Part shown: positions 24,777 through 36,368 of the stretch, one piece after another
How the letters are laid out: the number at the start of each line of letters is the position of its first letter
Numbering within the stretch: position 1 is the stretch's first letter
From: Silene latifolia
Taxonomy: Eukaryota; Streptophyta; Magnoliopsida; Caryophyllales; Caryophyllaceae
Reading direction: 5' to 3'
DNA length: 64,000 nucleotides
Assembly: GCF_048544455.1 (NCBI RefSeq)
Contig: NC_133538.1
Span: forward strand, 454,287,311-454,351,310
Translations under genes and position numbers: made by a program
The notes under the pieces: model-generated
Database searches by the model: none
What the model was told of the DNA's origin: nothing
What the model saw: the letters and a program-made list of their open reading frames with translations, nothing else

Positions 24777-27041
24777 ATGCCCAGGTCCTCACGCAAGGGA
24801 GAATTGCTTTCACCGGATTCCGATCCCGAGAAAACCTTTAGGAGAAGACGACGTTTTTGGAAGGAAGTGAAAGAAGCCACTTCTCCCGTACAAGTTGAAA
24901 GTGCTAGAAAGTCTTACTTAGACGATCTAGAAGCCCTTGAAGAGGAGGATGTTTCAAGTTCATCATCTCCACCACCATCACCATCTACTACCAAAAAGAT
25001 GGTGAAACTTTCCGATCACTTAAAGCCCACCGCGGCCATGCTTCCGGCCGGAATCACAACCACTCAAATCACCGCGCCGGACTTCGAGATCAAACCGGCT
25101 TTCATTAGCCTTGTGGAGAGAAAGCAATTTGGAGGAAGTCCTTTGGAGGATCCCAATTTGCATGTGCAAAACTTTTGTGACTATTGCTCCATGATCCGTC
25201 AAACGGGCGTCACCCAAGCCCAAATAAGGGAAATACTTTTCCCTTTCTCTTTGAAGGACAAGGCCAAGGTTTGGATCAATAGCCTTGACCGCACCGCCAT
25301 GGGAATCACCAATTGGGAGACATTGGCCCTTGCTTTTTACCAAAAGTTTTTTCCACCGGAGAAAACTCAAACTTTGAGGAGCCAAATCACCGGATTCCGT
25401 CAACAAGCTCTCGAGAGCTTATATGAGGCTTGGGAGAGGTACAAAGAGCTTCAAAGACAATGCCCACATCATGGGCTAGATGATTGGTTTCTTGCAATAA
25501 CATTCTACAATGGATGTTGTGCCGAGTCCCGAAGGATTCTTGATTCCGCCAACAATGGGCGGTTTGATCAAATTGACACCGACCTTGCTCATGCCACGAT
25601 CGAATCTATGGCGGTCCATGATGCTCAATATGTCAATTCCCGAGCTGTGCCATCCAAAGGTAAAGAAGAATCCTCTAACAACTCCGTTTTGCTAGCTCAA
25701 ATTGCCTTGCTCCAACAACAATTGGCGAAGAGAGATGCTAAGGATTCCCTTCAACAACTCAATGTTGTATCTTCAACAAGCCAAATCATTATTTGTGACG
25801 GTTGTGGAGGTGCGGGTCATTATGCCGCTCATTGCCGAGCCCCCATCGAAGAGGTAAACGCTTTTCAAGCTTTAAGACAAAGTTCATATCCACCGGGTAC
25901 ATTTTCCAACACATATAACCCGAATACAAAATTTCACCCGAACTTGTCTTACAATAGCAACAATGTGCTTAACCCTCAACCCCCACCACAACAAAATGCC
26001 TATGTTCCTCAACAACAAAAGTATATCCCTCCACCGGGTTATCAAAATCAACAAAGGCCCCCACAAAACAATTTCCAACAAAATCCACCACAAAATGGCC
26101 AACAAAACAATCAAGGAGTTGGTAAGCTCGAGGGCATGATAATCCAAATGCAAAGGGAATTGTTGGCTCAAATTCAAAAGAATGATCAAGCTCATAGTGC
26201 CGCGGTCAAGATGTTGGAACAACAAGTGGCTCAACTAGCCGCTTCTAGCTCTCATAGGAAGAATGGTCAACTACCTCCCCAAGGTGAGCAACCACATGAA
26301 ACCGTTAATTCTATTTCATTGAGAAGTGGTTCAAGCTATGATGGGCCATCCATGACTTTGGATGAAGAGGTGGTTGTTAAAAAGGCTAAGCTTGGGGGAA
26401 ATGACAAAAGGAAGGCTAGTGAAGAGCCTATTGTTAAAGATCGTGTGCCATTTTCTCACCGGTTGTTGATGCTAAAGAGGAAGAGCAAGCTTGATGCCAA
26501 GAATGTTGAGTCTCCTATGCCCAAAGAAAGTGATGAGGTAATTGTTGAAGAAGTCTCTCCTAATGCTAAGGAGAGTGATGCCGTTCCAACAAAGGTGAGT
26601 GTCCCCAATGAGGATGAGAAAGTGATAGGTGTGGAGGATGCTCCTCCAAAAGAAGTTGTTCAAGTACCATTTCCCCATCGTCTAGCAAAGCACAAGGAGG
26701 AAGGTAAGTTTGCTAAATTTTTAGAAGTTTGTAAGAATTTGCAAGTCACCATCCCGTTTATGGAATTGCTTACCCAAGTCCCTTCTTATGCAAAGTTTAT
26801 GAAGGAAATCCTCTCAAAGAAGCGATCCTTCAATGAGGTTGAGACCATTGCTTTCACCGAAGAGTGTAGTGCACTCTTACAAAACAAGTATCCCCCGAAA
26901 CTTAAGGACCCCGGTAGCTATTCTATTCCTTGCACTATAGGCAAATATACCATTGATAAGGCCCTTTGCGACCTAGGTGCTAGTGTAAGTGTCATGCCCT
27001 ATTCTCTCAATAGTTTTCATATTAGTTTACAAATTAGTTAA
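24777..27041 (+). CDS. gag: Gag and truncated protease of the gypsy element
   Basis: The start is taken at ATG 24777 (MPRSSRKGELL), since an upstream in-frame ATG (24729) precedes a leader-like stretch. The frame is open for about 755 codons. Residues 120-280 match the Retrotrans_gag capsid fold (SLVERKQFGGSPLEDPNLHV, FPFSLKDKAKVW, FFPPEKTQTLR). A CCHC knuckle CDGCGGAGHYAAHC is at 25797-25838, followed by a Gln/Pro/Asn-rich linker, a predicted helical QLA repeat, NSISLRSG, acidic Lys/Glu segments and the aspartic-protease site CDLGASVSVMPYSL (26967-27008). The last 11 residues after PYSL are read from LTR sequence and are not native. Gag packs the RNA; an uninterrupted frame suggests a young element or help in trans. 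Confidence 0.88.
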   Translation: MPRSSRKGELLSPDSDPEKTFRRRRRFWKEVKEATSPVQVESARKSYLDDLEALEEEDVSSSSSPPPSPSTTKKMVKLSDHLKPTAAMLPAGITTTQITAPDFEIKPAFISLVERKQFGGSPLEDPNLHVQNFCDYCSMIRQTGVTQAQIREILFPFSLKDKAKVWINSLDRTAMGITNWETLALAFYQKFFPPEKTQTLRSQITGFRQQALESLYEAWERYKELQRQCPHHGLDDWFLAITFYNGCCAESRRILDSANNGRFDQIDTDLAHATIESMAVHDAQYVNSRAVPSKGKEESSNNSVLLAQIALLQQQLAKRDAKDSLQQLNVVSSTSQIIICDGCGGAGHYAAHCRAPIEEVNAFQALRQSSYPPGTFSNTYNPNTKFHPNLSYNSNNVLNPQPPPQQNAYVPQQQKYIPPPGYQNQQRPPQNNFQQNPPQNGQQNNQGVGKLEGMIIQMQRELLAQIQKNDQAHSAAVKMLEQQVAQLAASSSHRKNGQLPPQGEQPHETVNSISLRSGSSYDGPSMTLDEEVVVKKAKLGGNDKRKASEEPIVKDRVPFSHRLLMLKRKSKLDAKNVESPMPKESDEVIVEEVSPNAKESDAVPTKVSVPNEDEKVIGVEDAPPKEVVQVPFPHRLAKHKEEGKFAKFLEVCKNLQVTIPFMELLTQVPSYAKFMKEILSKKRSFNEVETIAFTEECSALLQNKYPPKLKDPGSYSIPCTIGKYTIDKALCDLGASVSVMPYSLNSFHISLQIS

Positions 27042-27882
27042 TCTTGTAGTTGTTCAAACATTTGGTTCTAAGTTATTTCAAGCTTTTGGTTATACATTGT
27101 TACAAGTTCTCTATTATTAAGGTATTTCTTTTTCTAATTTGCAATTTACATTTCTATTTTAGTTACCACATAGTTTATAATCAAGTATTCCATTTTACAT
27201 TAGCATTGTTCTTTTCTCATGTTATATCATCTAATTAATACAAATCTTATAACCATGTTTAATATTTCTTACAATATAAATTGCAATTTACATTTTAGTA
27301 TGAGTAGCTAAATTTCCTAGTCTAAGGGCTAGGGGAGCCATGCATAAAATCAAATATATAACATGATAAAATAGATTAATAATAATATTGAACATATTGC
27401 TTCTATCACATGCTTGTGCCACAATGTTTAATCTTTGTTTAGGGCCCTATTCATTTGATTAAGTTTGTTTATTCGTTCTATAAGTCGAGAGGCACGGAAT
27501 TGAATTAGACAAAGCATGTATAGTAGGACGACCTAGTCATGGACGAGAGTTTCTCTAGGACCCGGTCTATGGTTGATGCTAATGCCGCAAGGTGGGTATC
27601 TTTAAGCTTAAGCAATTGACAATGTTGTTAGTACCGAATTTATCATGACCATATGTTTATCTTTGCATGTGTGACCCGAACCCCTTAGACTCTCTTTTAT
27701 TATATAATTTACATCATAATTCTTATTAATCACCAAACAACCAAACCAAACCAAATCGTAATCGACCTTGATAAAAATCTACCCATAGCAATTCACGAAG
27801 TAATTCCCGTTTCCTTGTGTTCGACCCCTATTGCTACATTATAGGGAATTTATCTTTGCATAGGTACGCGATAAGCCTATCA
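27001..27882 (+). repeat. 3' LTR fragment of the gypsy element
   Basis: It matches 23751-24642 with few substitutions and one 10-base deletion near 27840. It lacks the first 620 bases, including the palindromes and TATA box. Confidence 0.93.
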
Positions 27883-27887
27883 ATTTG

Positions 27888-28198
27888 GTTGGACTCAACG
27901 GGATGCAGAGGCGAGTCTCAATTACAGGGTTAGAGATAAATTTAAGAAATTTATCGACCAAGAGTTCTAGGTGTAGAACCAGTCAAACGTTGACTCACCA
28001 AATTTAATTAAAATTGGGATGTATCGGCTCACCGTGCCCGAAATTAATTAAAAACGGATCTTGAAATCATTTATATAATTCAGTGGGAGATCATTATATA
28101 AATGCATATTAAAACTTGTTTAAAACTTTATCAAGTTAATTTCACGATAAATGTTAATATTTCCTTTCTTATTTCGTTTGTAGTAAAATATTTGCATA
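27888..28198 (+). other. copia-1 leader, second part
   Basis: The sequence resumes after the gypsy element with AAATTTATCGACCAAGAGTTCTAG, matching the copia-2 leader near 51930. It leads to the gag ATG at 28199. No ORF. Confidence 0.75.
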
Positions 28199-30630
28199 AT
28201 GTCGACTACAACACCAACTCAACAAACAAATGTACCACCACCATCTGCTCCACTTTCACGCGATTCTTGGCTTCGGTCTTTTATGGATAGAGTATCCTTA
28301 AAGAAAGATGGAAGCAACTACGTCGACTAGGCAGAGCAGCTGAAAGCTGCTGCTCTCGCCGACGGAAAGTCACGCTATCATTTTGACCCTCCCCCTCCCA
28401 AACCCACTGCTACAACAACCAATGACGATGTTAGGTCTTCTTATGATGAATACATTAGAGAGTCTAATGCAATTAAGAACGTCTTAATATTTGCCATGGA
28501 CCCTGTGTTACAATGTCAGTGTATTTCACTGAATGCACATGAGATTTACACGAGGGTTGGGAACATGTTTTCCCTATCACCTCGAATTAGACGGTACAAA
28601 TCTGCCGCATCTTTTTTCGAGGCTTGGCATGGAAAGGGCCAATCCATGAGTGCCCATGTACTCAATTTGATTGAACACGTGGAGACCCTAGAGAGGCTAG
28701 GCAGTCCTATCTCTAACGAGATTGCGATTGACCAAGTGCTACACTCGTTTCACGGTGGATTTTCCTAATTCAAGGGGAATTATGAAATGAGCATTGTGGA
28801 TAAAAGTATCCATGACCTACATGGACTTGTTGTCCAAGCTGAGAAGGACATGCAACCCAGTGGGAGCCTTAGGAAGGATATTCTTAACATCCTAAGAAGG
28901 GTGCTGGAAAGAGGAATAAAAATGCGCTAACGAAAAGGGCAAAGGGAAGGCTATTGTGAATAGCTAACCTAAACCTAATAAAGGGGCAACTCCCGACCAT
29001 CAATGTTTTTACGGTAATGGGACAGGGCACTGGAAAAGAAATTTCCCAAGATATTTGGATGATAAGAAAGCGGGACATGTGACGTCTTCAGGTATAATTT
29101 CATCAAACATCTTTATGACAGAAATCAACTTTGCTAGTACCACTACTTGGGTATTTGATACACGTTGTGGTTCTCATATTTGTAGCCATTTACAGGGAAT
29201 GAGAAACGTGCGTCAACTAGCCAGGGGTGAAGTTGATCTTCGAGTCGGAAATGGAGCTAGGGTAGCCGCCGTCTTAGTGGGAACTTATGTACTTAGTTTA
29301 GCATATGGCTTAGAATTGTATCTAAATAATTGTTATTTTGTACCTTCCCTATGTAAGAATATAATATCAATATCTATATTATATGCAGAAGGTTTTAATT
29401 TTGTAATCAAAGACAAGTGTTGTACTTTTTTCTTCAATGATATGGTGTATGGTAATGCCAAATCTATCAATGGTATTTATATTCTAGATCAAACTAATGA
29501 TGTTTATCATATAGAAAATAAAAAGTTCAAAACAGGTGACCTAGATCTATCTTATCTCTGGCATTGTCGTTTAGGTCACATAAACGAAAATTGCATTAAA
29601 AGACTAGTAAAGACTGGTATTATCAGCATTTGATTATAAATCTTATGGCACATGCGAGTATTGTCTTCTTGTCAAGATGACTCGTTCACCTTTTTCAGGA
29701 AAAGGAGAGCGAGCAAGTCAGTTGTTGGGCCTTATATATACCGATGTATGTGGACCAATGACTATAACCGCTAGAGGTGGTTACGATTACTTTATTACTT
29801 TCACTGATGACTTAAGTAGATATGGATATGTATACTTAATGAGGTAAAAGAGTGAAGCATTTGAAAAATTAAAAGAATTCCAAAATGAAGTAGAAAATCA
29901 ACTAGAAAGAAAGATCAAGGCATTACGATCTGATCGTGGTGGGGAATATCTAAGTAATGACTTTGATGATCACCTAAAAGAATGCGGTATAGTATCACAA
30001 TTGACTCCTCTCGGAACACCTCAACTAAATGGTGTTGCTGAGAGGATAACCGAACTTATTAGATATGGTTCAGTCTATGATGAGTAAGACTCAGCTTCCT
30101 GAATCATTTTGGGGATTTGAAATTCTTTCTGTCATTAACTCTCTTAACCGAAGTCCAACTAAAGCTGCAGATAAAACTCCACATGAGTTGTGGAAAGGAA
30201 AGGTTCCTAATTTTTCGTTTATGTGAATTTGGAGTTGTGAAGCTTATGTCAAGAACAAGTCTGACAATAATTTAGCTTCTCGATCCGACAAATGTTTCTT
30301 TGTAGGTTATCCTAAGGAAACACGTAGTTATTACTTCTACAACCGTGATGAGAACTAAGTGTTTGTGACTCGTGATGCTGTCTTTCTAGAAAATGAGTTT
30401 ATTTCTAGAGGACAGAGTGGGAGAAAATTTGAACTTAGGAAAGTTCAAGAGCCACAAACTGAGGATGTGACGCAGGAAGATGTTCCTTTTCATCTGTTTT
30501 AGTTATTGTTCCTAGGAGGTCAAGTCGCGTTAGCCATCAACCTGCTAGATATATTGGTATTATCGAGGAAGATGGTGACTGCGATGTCTTACATTTAGAA
30601 AGTGACGAACTTACTACCAACAAGGCAGCA
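28199..30630 (+). pseudogene. copia-1 gag-protease-integrase remnant
   Basis: It starts MSTTTPTQQTNVPPPSAPLS. The frame is closed early by TAG (28328) in GSNYVD-stop-AEQLK, where copia-2 has tryptophan. The UBN2-type capsid domain follows (NAIKNVLIFAMD, IEHVETLERLG). The zinc knuckle has lost two cysteines (CFYGNGTGHWKRNF). The protease site reads VFDTRCGSHIC, with Gly changed to Arg. The pre-integrase motif is LWHCRLGHINENCIKRL, and the integrase core shows TDVCGPM, FTDDLSRYG and RSDRGGEYLS. Several stops and shifts break it, and it ends at the solo LTR at 30636. The closest relative in the window is copia-2. Confidence 0.9.
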
Positions 30631-30635
30631 ATTTC

Positions 30636-31902
30636 TGAAAGTTTCATAAACCCCTACTATACTCTTCTAATAGTGTATAAATTAACTAATTAATTTAGTG
30701 ATGCTAGATCTAGTTGCATGCATAACAAAATAATAAAATAAGAAAGAAATTCGAGTTTCCTTACATTGTAAATGGTTCGAAACTTTGGGCACAAATAAGG
30801 ACACCTTCCTTACTTGTTCTTGAGCTAAAAGATTATGGATGATCCTCCAAACCAAATCTCAAGTGTAGAGATTCTCCTCTTGTTGCACCCAAACCAAACC
30901 CTTAAAACTACTAATATAATTAACTAGATTATACTAGTAGTATTCCTTAAAATATATTCTATATAATTTATTACTACTTCTAGTAATGTTTTTATGTAAT
31001 ATTAGAATGAACAAATTTTTTGTATAATAATTTTAGAGAGATGAGAGAATAATGTAAGAATGTTAATATGTCATAAGATAAAAATGAGAACATTTTTCTC
31101 ATAATAGAGAAGGGGAGACGGGTGGGGAGGTGTCTCAAAGCCAATGCATGGCTTCCACTTTCTCTTTTTCTCTTCTCAAAATAATAGGTGTGTAAGGCTA
31201 GTAATCTTAGGTTACGATTGTGTCTTAATTTAACAATTAAAATAAAAACACCCACTAACCCAAAACCCTCCAATTTCAGTCCACCCATAAAATGGACATC
31301 CATTTTATGTTTGTCAATTGTAATATTGTCATACAATATGTCACATGTAGCATGTAACATGTTATTAATCAATTTAATGCATATTTAACAATTAAATATC
31401 ATTATATGAATTAATTAAATTATAAATAACAAATTTACTAGTAATTCATAATTACTTGTGTATAAAATTGGTCAAGTTATATAATTCATAACATTTTGTA
31501 ATTATAATTAACTATTCATTTTTATCTCAATTGTTTCATAAACAATAATCAATTTTAGTAATAAAAACATTTTAATTACTAAAAAGAATCTTATTTAATC
31601 AAATTACAATAAGATATATATATTCTCACTCACTATCATAAATTGTTCAATTTTAAGGAATTAATTAATCTGTATCGTTATACAATTAATTGATTAAACT
31701 ATTAAGGGAGTTGTCCTATAGGTGTGATCTTAAGGGATGAACTGATCACCACCGTCAAACGACAGTAATGTCAAACTCTAGTTAGCCAATCATTACCGAT
31801 TAATGTTGATCAGTTGACTATATAATTGAATCATCCCTTACGTATTCTTATATGAGATTTATTAATGCGATCGCACTATTGTTGAGGACACTTACTCCAA
31901 CA
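30636..31902 (-). mobile_element. Solo LTR of a copia relative, minus strand
   Basis: A 1267-base block interrupts copia-1 pol. It has TG...CA ends and a perfect 5-base target duplication ATTTC (30631-30635 and 31903-31907). Read on the minus strand it starts TGTTGGAGTAAGTGTCCTCA and continues like the copia-1 and copia-2 LTR starts, including the ACACCTATAGG motif. No internal sequence remains, so it is the product of recombination between two LTRs. A few ORFs of up to 126 codons inside have no meaning. Confidence 0.92.
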
Positions 31903-31907
31903 ATTTC

Positions 31908-33432
31908 TAGTCCTAACACTAAATTATGGCTTGAGGCCATTCGATCCGGTATGGGACCTGGTTGATTTGCCTGAGGATGTTAGACCTATTCAGTGTAAAT
32001 AGATTTTTAAAATCAAAATCAGCTTGGATGGACAAAAGGATGCCTACAAAGCACGATTGGTTGCAAAAGGTTTCACTCAGGTTCATGGTCTTCACTATGA
32101 CGAGACCTTTGTGACAGTCGCTATGCTTAGGTCTGTTCGGATTATCTTAGCGATTTCTGCATTTCATGATTATGAAATTTGACAGATGGATGTAAAAACC
32201 GCCTTCTTGAATGGAATTCTGGAAGAGGAGATCTATATGACACAACATGAAGGTTTTGTTGATCCAAACAATCCTAAGAAAGTATGCAAACTTAAGAGAT
32301 CTATTTATGGTCTTAATCAAACATCAAGAAGTTAGAATCATCGTTTTGATCATGTGATTAAACAAAATGGCTTCGCTCGAAGTGTCGAGGAACCATGTTT
32401 ATACATGAAGTTTAGTGGGAGCAAAGTGGTCTTCTTAGTCTTACATGTGGATGACATATTGCTCATTGGAAATGATAAACCAATGCTTATTTCTGTAAGG
32501 AGTGCCTTGGAAATTTTTTTAAAATGAAAGACTTAGGAGAGGCACAACGCATCTTAGGTATCCAAATCTATAGGGATAGATCCAGAAGGATATTAGAGTT
32601 AAGCCAAGAGGCTTATATAGATAAGATTCTTGACAGGTTCAAAATGACAAACTCTAAGAGAGGTCATCTGTCGATGGGTCATGGGATCACTCTGAGCAAG
32701 TCACAGAGTCCTACTGACCCAGCAGAAATTGAACGCATGAAATTGATCCCTTATGCTTCCGCTGTTGGATCAATCATATACACTATGATGTGTACTCGTC
32801 TTGACGTCTTGTATGCATTGAGTATGACGAGTCGTTACCAAAAGGAACCAGGTGAAAATCACTGGATAACCGTGAAGAACATCCTTAAGTACTTGAGAAG
32901 GACTAAGAATTGGTTCTTAGTGTTTTGAGGAGATATTGAGCTATGTGTTAAGGGTTACGCGGATGCTAGTTTCCAAACTGATCGAGATGATTTAAAATCT
33001 CAATCTGGCTACATATTTATGTTGAATGGTGGTGCTGTTAGCTGGAAGAGTTTCAAGTAGAGTGTGACTGCGGATTCTACAACGGAAGCTGAGTATCTTG
33101 CAGCGTCGGAAGCTGCAAAGGAAGCTGTTTGGATTCGGCAGTTTTTGGAAGGGATAAAAATAGTTCCCGCTGTCTCAGATCCTATCACCATTTTATGTGA
33201 TAACAGTGGGGCTATTTTTCAAGCAAACGAGCCCAAGTCTAGCAACAAGTCTAGACATATACTTAGAAAGTATCATGTAATTAGGGATTATATTGATAGA
33301 AAGGAAGTTGCGATTTGTAAGGTTGGGTCAGACGATAACATTGCTGATCCTTTAACCAAGCCATTATCGCAGGCTAAGCATAATTCTGATGTATTTTTAA
33401 TGGGATTGAAACGTGTACCTAAATTTCTGTAG
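31908..33432 (+). pseudogene. copia-1 reverse transcriptase-RNase H remnant
   Basis: Reading resumes after the solo LTR. RT segments include [31 protein letters not shown], and [15 protein letters not shown] with stops. The catalytic box at 32443-32454 reads HVDD in place of YVDD. From 32524 MKDLGEAQRILGIQIYRDRS onward and the RNase H end (33064-33432: DSTTEAEYLAASEAAKEAVW, CDNSGA, HILRKYHVIRDYI) the family is unmistakable. In-frame stops lie at several points, for example before 32524, at about 32926 and about 33058. Confidence 0.9.
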
Positions 33433-34197
33433 ATTATAACATATGTAATAAATGGATTGAGTATCAATATTTACATATATGATAATCGCATTTATCGTTT
33501 GAGTTTTTCATAACTCTGTTTATTTTTAAGACTTTGTTTTTCCGAGTAGGTTTTGAGACAACGTTGAACCGTTCTTAAAGTGAACAGGATTTACATTGTA
33601 TTTTGCCCCTAGTTACTTAATGAGGTGATGTCTCGGAAGTGACTAGATTGTAAGTCGACTAATGGCAGGTTCGACAGCCATTGGGTCATTGATATGAATA
33701 GTCGATTACATAGGCAAACTGTTATGACACTCTGTCGGGCAGTGTCCATTTTTTATAGAGTCCTCATGTTGCTTGGTCGTGGCAAGGACTTCTATCTATT
33801 CCTTTGAGTCGATTATTTAGACTAGCAACTATTTGTCTAAGTTAGTACAGTTTTCGATTGGCTTTAGGTTTTTGTCCTAGGTCGCGCCGTAAAAGGAGTC
33901 TGATGAGCATCTACTGGATCATGGTGATCTGTGATTGAACAAAGAAAATGGTTCAATAGGAGTTGTCCACCATTGTCAGGGTTTAAACATCTCAGGGCCA
34001 CTCGAGGAGATATGGTTGGGAATGCGTGGCCACGCTCGAATGAGATCTATGGTAGATTATCCGGTCAGACAGTTATTCTCCCAATCAAGGAAACCACTCA
34101 TGATTTAGATCAAGTGCAAGTACGACCTGAAAGACGCTTTGCATTGAGTGGGAGATAAAACGGACAAGAGAATCGGTAGCGCACACTTGTGTCGGAC
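33433..34197 (+). other. copia-1 3' untranslated region
   Basis: No gene. It corresponds in position and partly in sequence (CTCAGGGCCACTCGAGGAG, TGGCCACGCTCGAATG) to the copia-2 3' region at 55917-56686. Confidence 0.75.
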
Positions 34198-34208
34198 AAG
34201 TGGGAGAT
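34198..34208 (+). promoter_or_regulatory. Polypurine tract of copia-1
   Basis: AAGTGGGAGAT directly precedes the 3' LTR start; copia-2 has AAGTGGGAGTT in the same place. Confidence 0.85.
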
Positions 34209-35493
34209 TGTTGGAATAGGTGTCCTCCACAATAATGCGTCTACATAATAAATCTTATAAAAGGAATATTAGGGATATAATATTTATTTTATACTCGTCA
34301 GTTGATCAATGTATATCGGTAACGCTCAGCTGACTAGAGTTAGACGTTACTGTCATTTGACAGTGGTGTTCAACTGATCCCTTTCGGTCACACCTATAGG
34401 TTGATGCCCAAGTAGAAAAACTAATTATTTGTATGGGATACAATTTAATTAGTCCCTTGTATAAAATTGACTTTTATTTAGTCAAGTGAATTATTATTTG
34501 ATGACGAGTTACAAACTCGGGCCAAGGAATTTATTATTCAATTACATGATAATTGATTAATAAATGTGATACGGAATTTAGTAGTTAATAGTTAATTTAC
34601 TAAATTATTACGGTATGTGTGTATATCGTGAGGAAGAGATAATTAGCTAATTATGTTTACAAGGAGTTGTAAAATTAGCTAAGAGGGTTTTATAAGACAC
34701 ATTTTATATTGATAAAATGGTAAAATGTCACTAGGTGAGTGTACATTAGTCACAAGTTTGTATCATTTAAGTGTTAAATCATCAAATTAATATTTAATTA
34801 CATAGTATAATTAAATATAGGTCTTATAAGCATTTATGGGACAATTGCCGAAAGTCGACATAAGACCCGAATAAGACCCAAATGGATCGACATACATGTG
34901 TAAGAAACAAGTGATTTTTTTTGCCAAATTTCCCTAACTTGTGATGATGTAATATGCTTAAATCATCCAACTAAATTGTCTATAAATACTATACTATTCA
35001 CACTCTTAAGATGCTGAAGTTTTTAAGACAAAAATCACTCTAAAACTCCTTGTTTTTCCATCATCTTTTCTTCGAAATTTGATCAATTGTTGGTCAAGGT
35101 TACATCAAACAAAATTCACATATAATTTTTGTAAATCAAGTATTATTAATTAGTAATAATACTAGATAATACAAGGTTAATTCTATATATTATCTAGTTA
35201 ATAATTATAGGAATTTTGGGCTAGTCTTGGGTGCATCCTAACGGAGGTCATCTAATTTGGTGACTTGGGGTTAAGGAAGATCATCCATATTCACATAGCT
35301 CAAGAACAACATAAGGAAGGAGTCCTTTGTTGTGCCCTATAATACCATTTTACCAACAATGTAAGGAAGATACTTCTTATTTTCTTATATTAAGCATATA
35401 GATTGCATGCATGTGATTGAGACCAGATTAAATTAAATTAATTAGTAATTTAAATATGATTAGAGGAGTCTAATTAGGGTCTTAAAACTAACA
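34209..35493 (+). repeat. copia-1 3' LTR
   Basis: 1285 bases, TGTTGGAATAGG...AAACTAACA. It is the complete LTR of the element. The TATA-like CTATAAATACTA lies at 34980-34991. The poly-purine tract precedes it and CACTA-like sequence follows. Confidence 0.93.
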
Positions 35494-35589
35494 AGGGGAG
35501 GAGAGATTAGGGTGATCTGATGAAGAAATCGATAAAGCGAATGGTAGATTCTAGAGAAGAGAAATTAGGGTTTTGAAATTGGGGGAAAT

Positions 35590-35915
35590 TATTTAGGTGG
35601 GAATTATTTGGAGAAAATTAAGGGGAATTATTTGGGTGTAAATTATTTGGGGGGAAATGTTTGCACCATTGTATTTCCGAGCAGAGGCGACAATTATGTG
35701 TAAATTGCAGCCTATAAGAAGTTTAATGGCGACAAAAACAAATGCCGTCGCCCAAAATTTATAATAAGGCAACAAACATTTGTCTCGCTACACAAAGGGT
35801 AGCTTTTAATGACGAAAATAAGGTCGTCGCCTATGTTAATATCATTGTGCAACAAGTAGAATATTTGTTGCCCATATTAAACCATTTTGTCGCCCAAACT
35901 AGTTTTTCTTGTAGT
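35590..35915 (+). mobile_element. Terminal fragment of a CACTA (En/Spm) DNA transposon
   Basis: The stretch ends GTTTTTCTTGTAGT, the complement of the CACTA terminus CACTACAAGAAAAAC with the last base changed. Before it are subterminal repeats of GGCGACA/GTCGCC typical of these elements. No opposite end and no transposase are visible; copia-1 probably inserted into the element and separated it from the rest. Confidence 0.65.
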
Positions 35916-36368
35916 AAGTTTAAACCCGATCAAAATGTGATTAATCTATGATATAATCAAACCCGTTTTTTTATACCCCATCAAAACTTAGGCGAGTAAA
36001 ACTTAGTACATGCAATTGCGACAGGAACAAAAAGCAACCCGAAATTACCCAAAAACCTTGGACGGGTAAAACGTCTGACCCAAAAACGACAACCACATGC
36101 AATTACAATAACAAAATAGAAATACAATTTAAAAACCGATCATATTACATTATAAGGCGTTCATCAAACCTGCGACAAAACGAATTACCCAAAAATCTTG
36201 CATGAACCCTTACAAATCCTGTCATAATACAGTACATTAAAACCCCAAAAGAACCTTGCATGAACCCTTACTATATACTCGGCCATGCATAAACCACTAA
36301 ACTACGATATTTACAATAAGTTCATTTAATCTACCATACCTTACTAATTTTGAACTTGTAAGACAACT
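35916..36368. other. Intergenic sequence, nothing recognised
   Basis: AT-rich and without ORFs. Short phrases such as ACCCAAAAACC, GGGTAAAAC and CATGAACCCTTAC recur imperfectly. Confidence 0.5.

Larger units (their letters stand above)
23131..27882 (+). mobile_element. Ogre/Tat/Athila-like gypsy element with large internal deletion
   Basis: The termini are TGATAAGTG...AAGCCTATCA, flanked by a perfect 5-base target duplication ATTTG (23126-23130 and 27883-27887). The 5' LTR is complete (23131-24642). It is followed by an Asp-tRNA-type primer site and a long gag plus the first residues of the protease. Then the sequence jumps at 27001 directly into the LTR at the point matching 23751, so the rest of pol and about 620 bases of the 3' LTR are missing. 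The break sits in a short shared sequence (ATTCTCTCAA). It inserted into the leader of copia-1 and is younger than that element. Confidence 0.93.
14776..35493 (+). mobile_element. copia-1: Ty1/copia retrotransposon, heavily nested and degenerate
   Basis: The 3' LTR (34209-35493, TGTTGGAATAGG...CTTAAAACTAACA) matches 14776-15370 plus 21121-21484, which is the 5' LTR split by an L1; the first 340 bases of that LTR are lost to the left because LTR-A inserted there. Between them are a primer site, a long leader (21499-28198, split by a gypsy element), gag and pol in the copia order protease-integrase-RT-RNase H (28199-33432, split by a solo LTR), a 3' leader and a polypurine tract. All coding parts are decayed. 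The right flank at 35494 is AGGGGAGG; the matching left flank lies off window, so the target duplication cannot be checked. Confidence 0.9.

Noticed and set aside
30992..31372. 126-codon minus-strand ORF
   Set aside because: It lies in a solo LTR bounded by ATTTC duplications; no recognisable protein.
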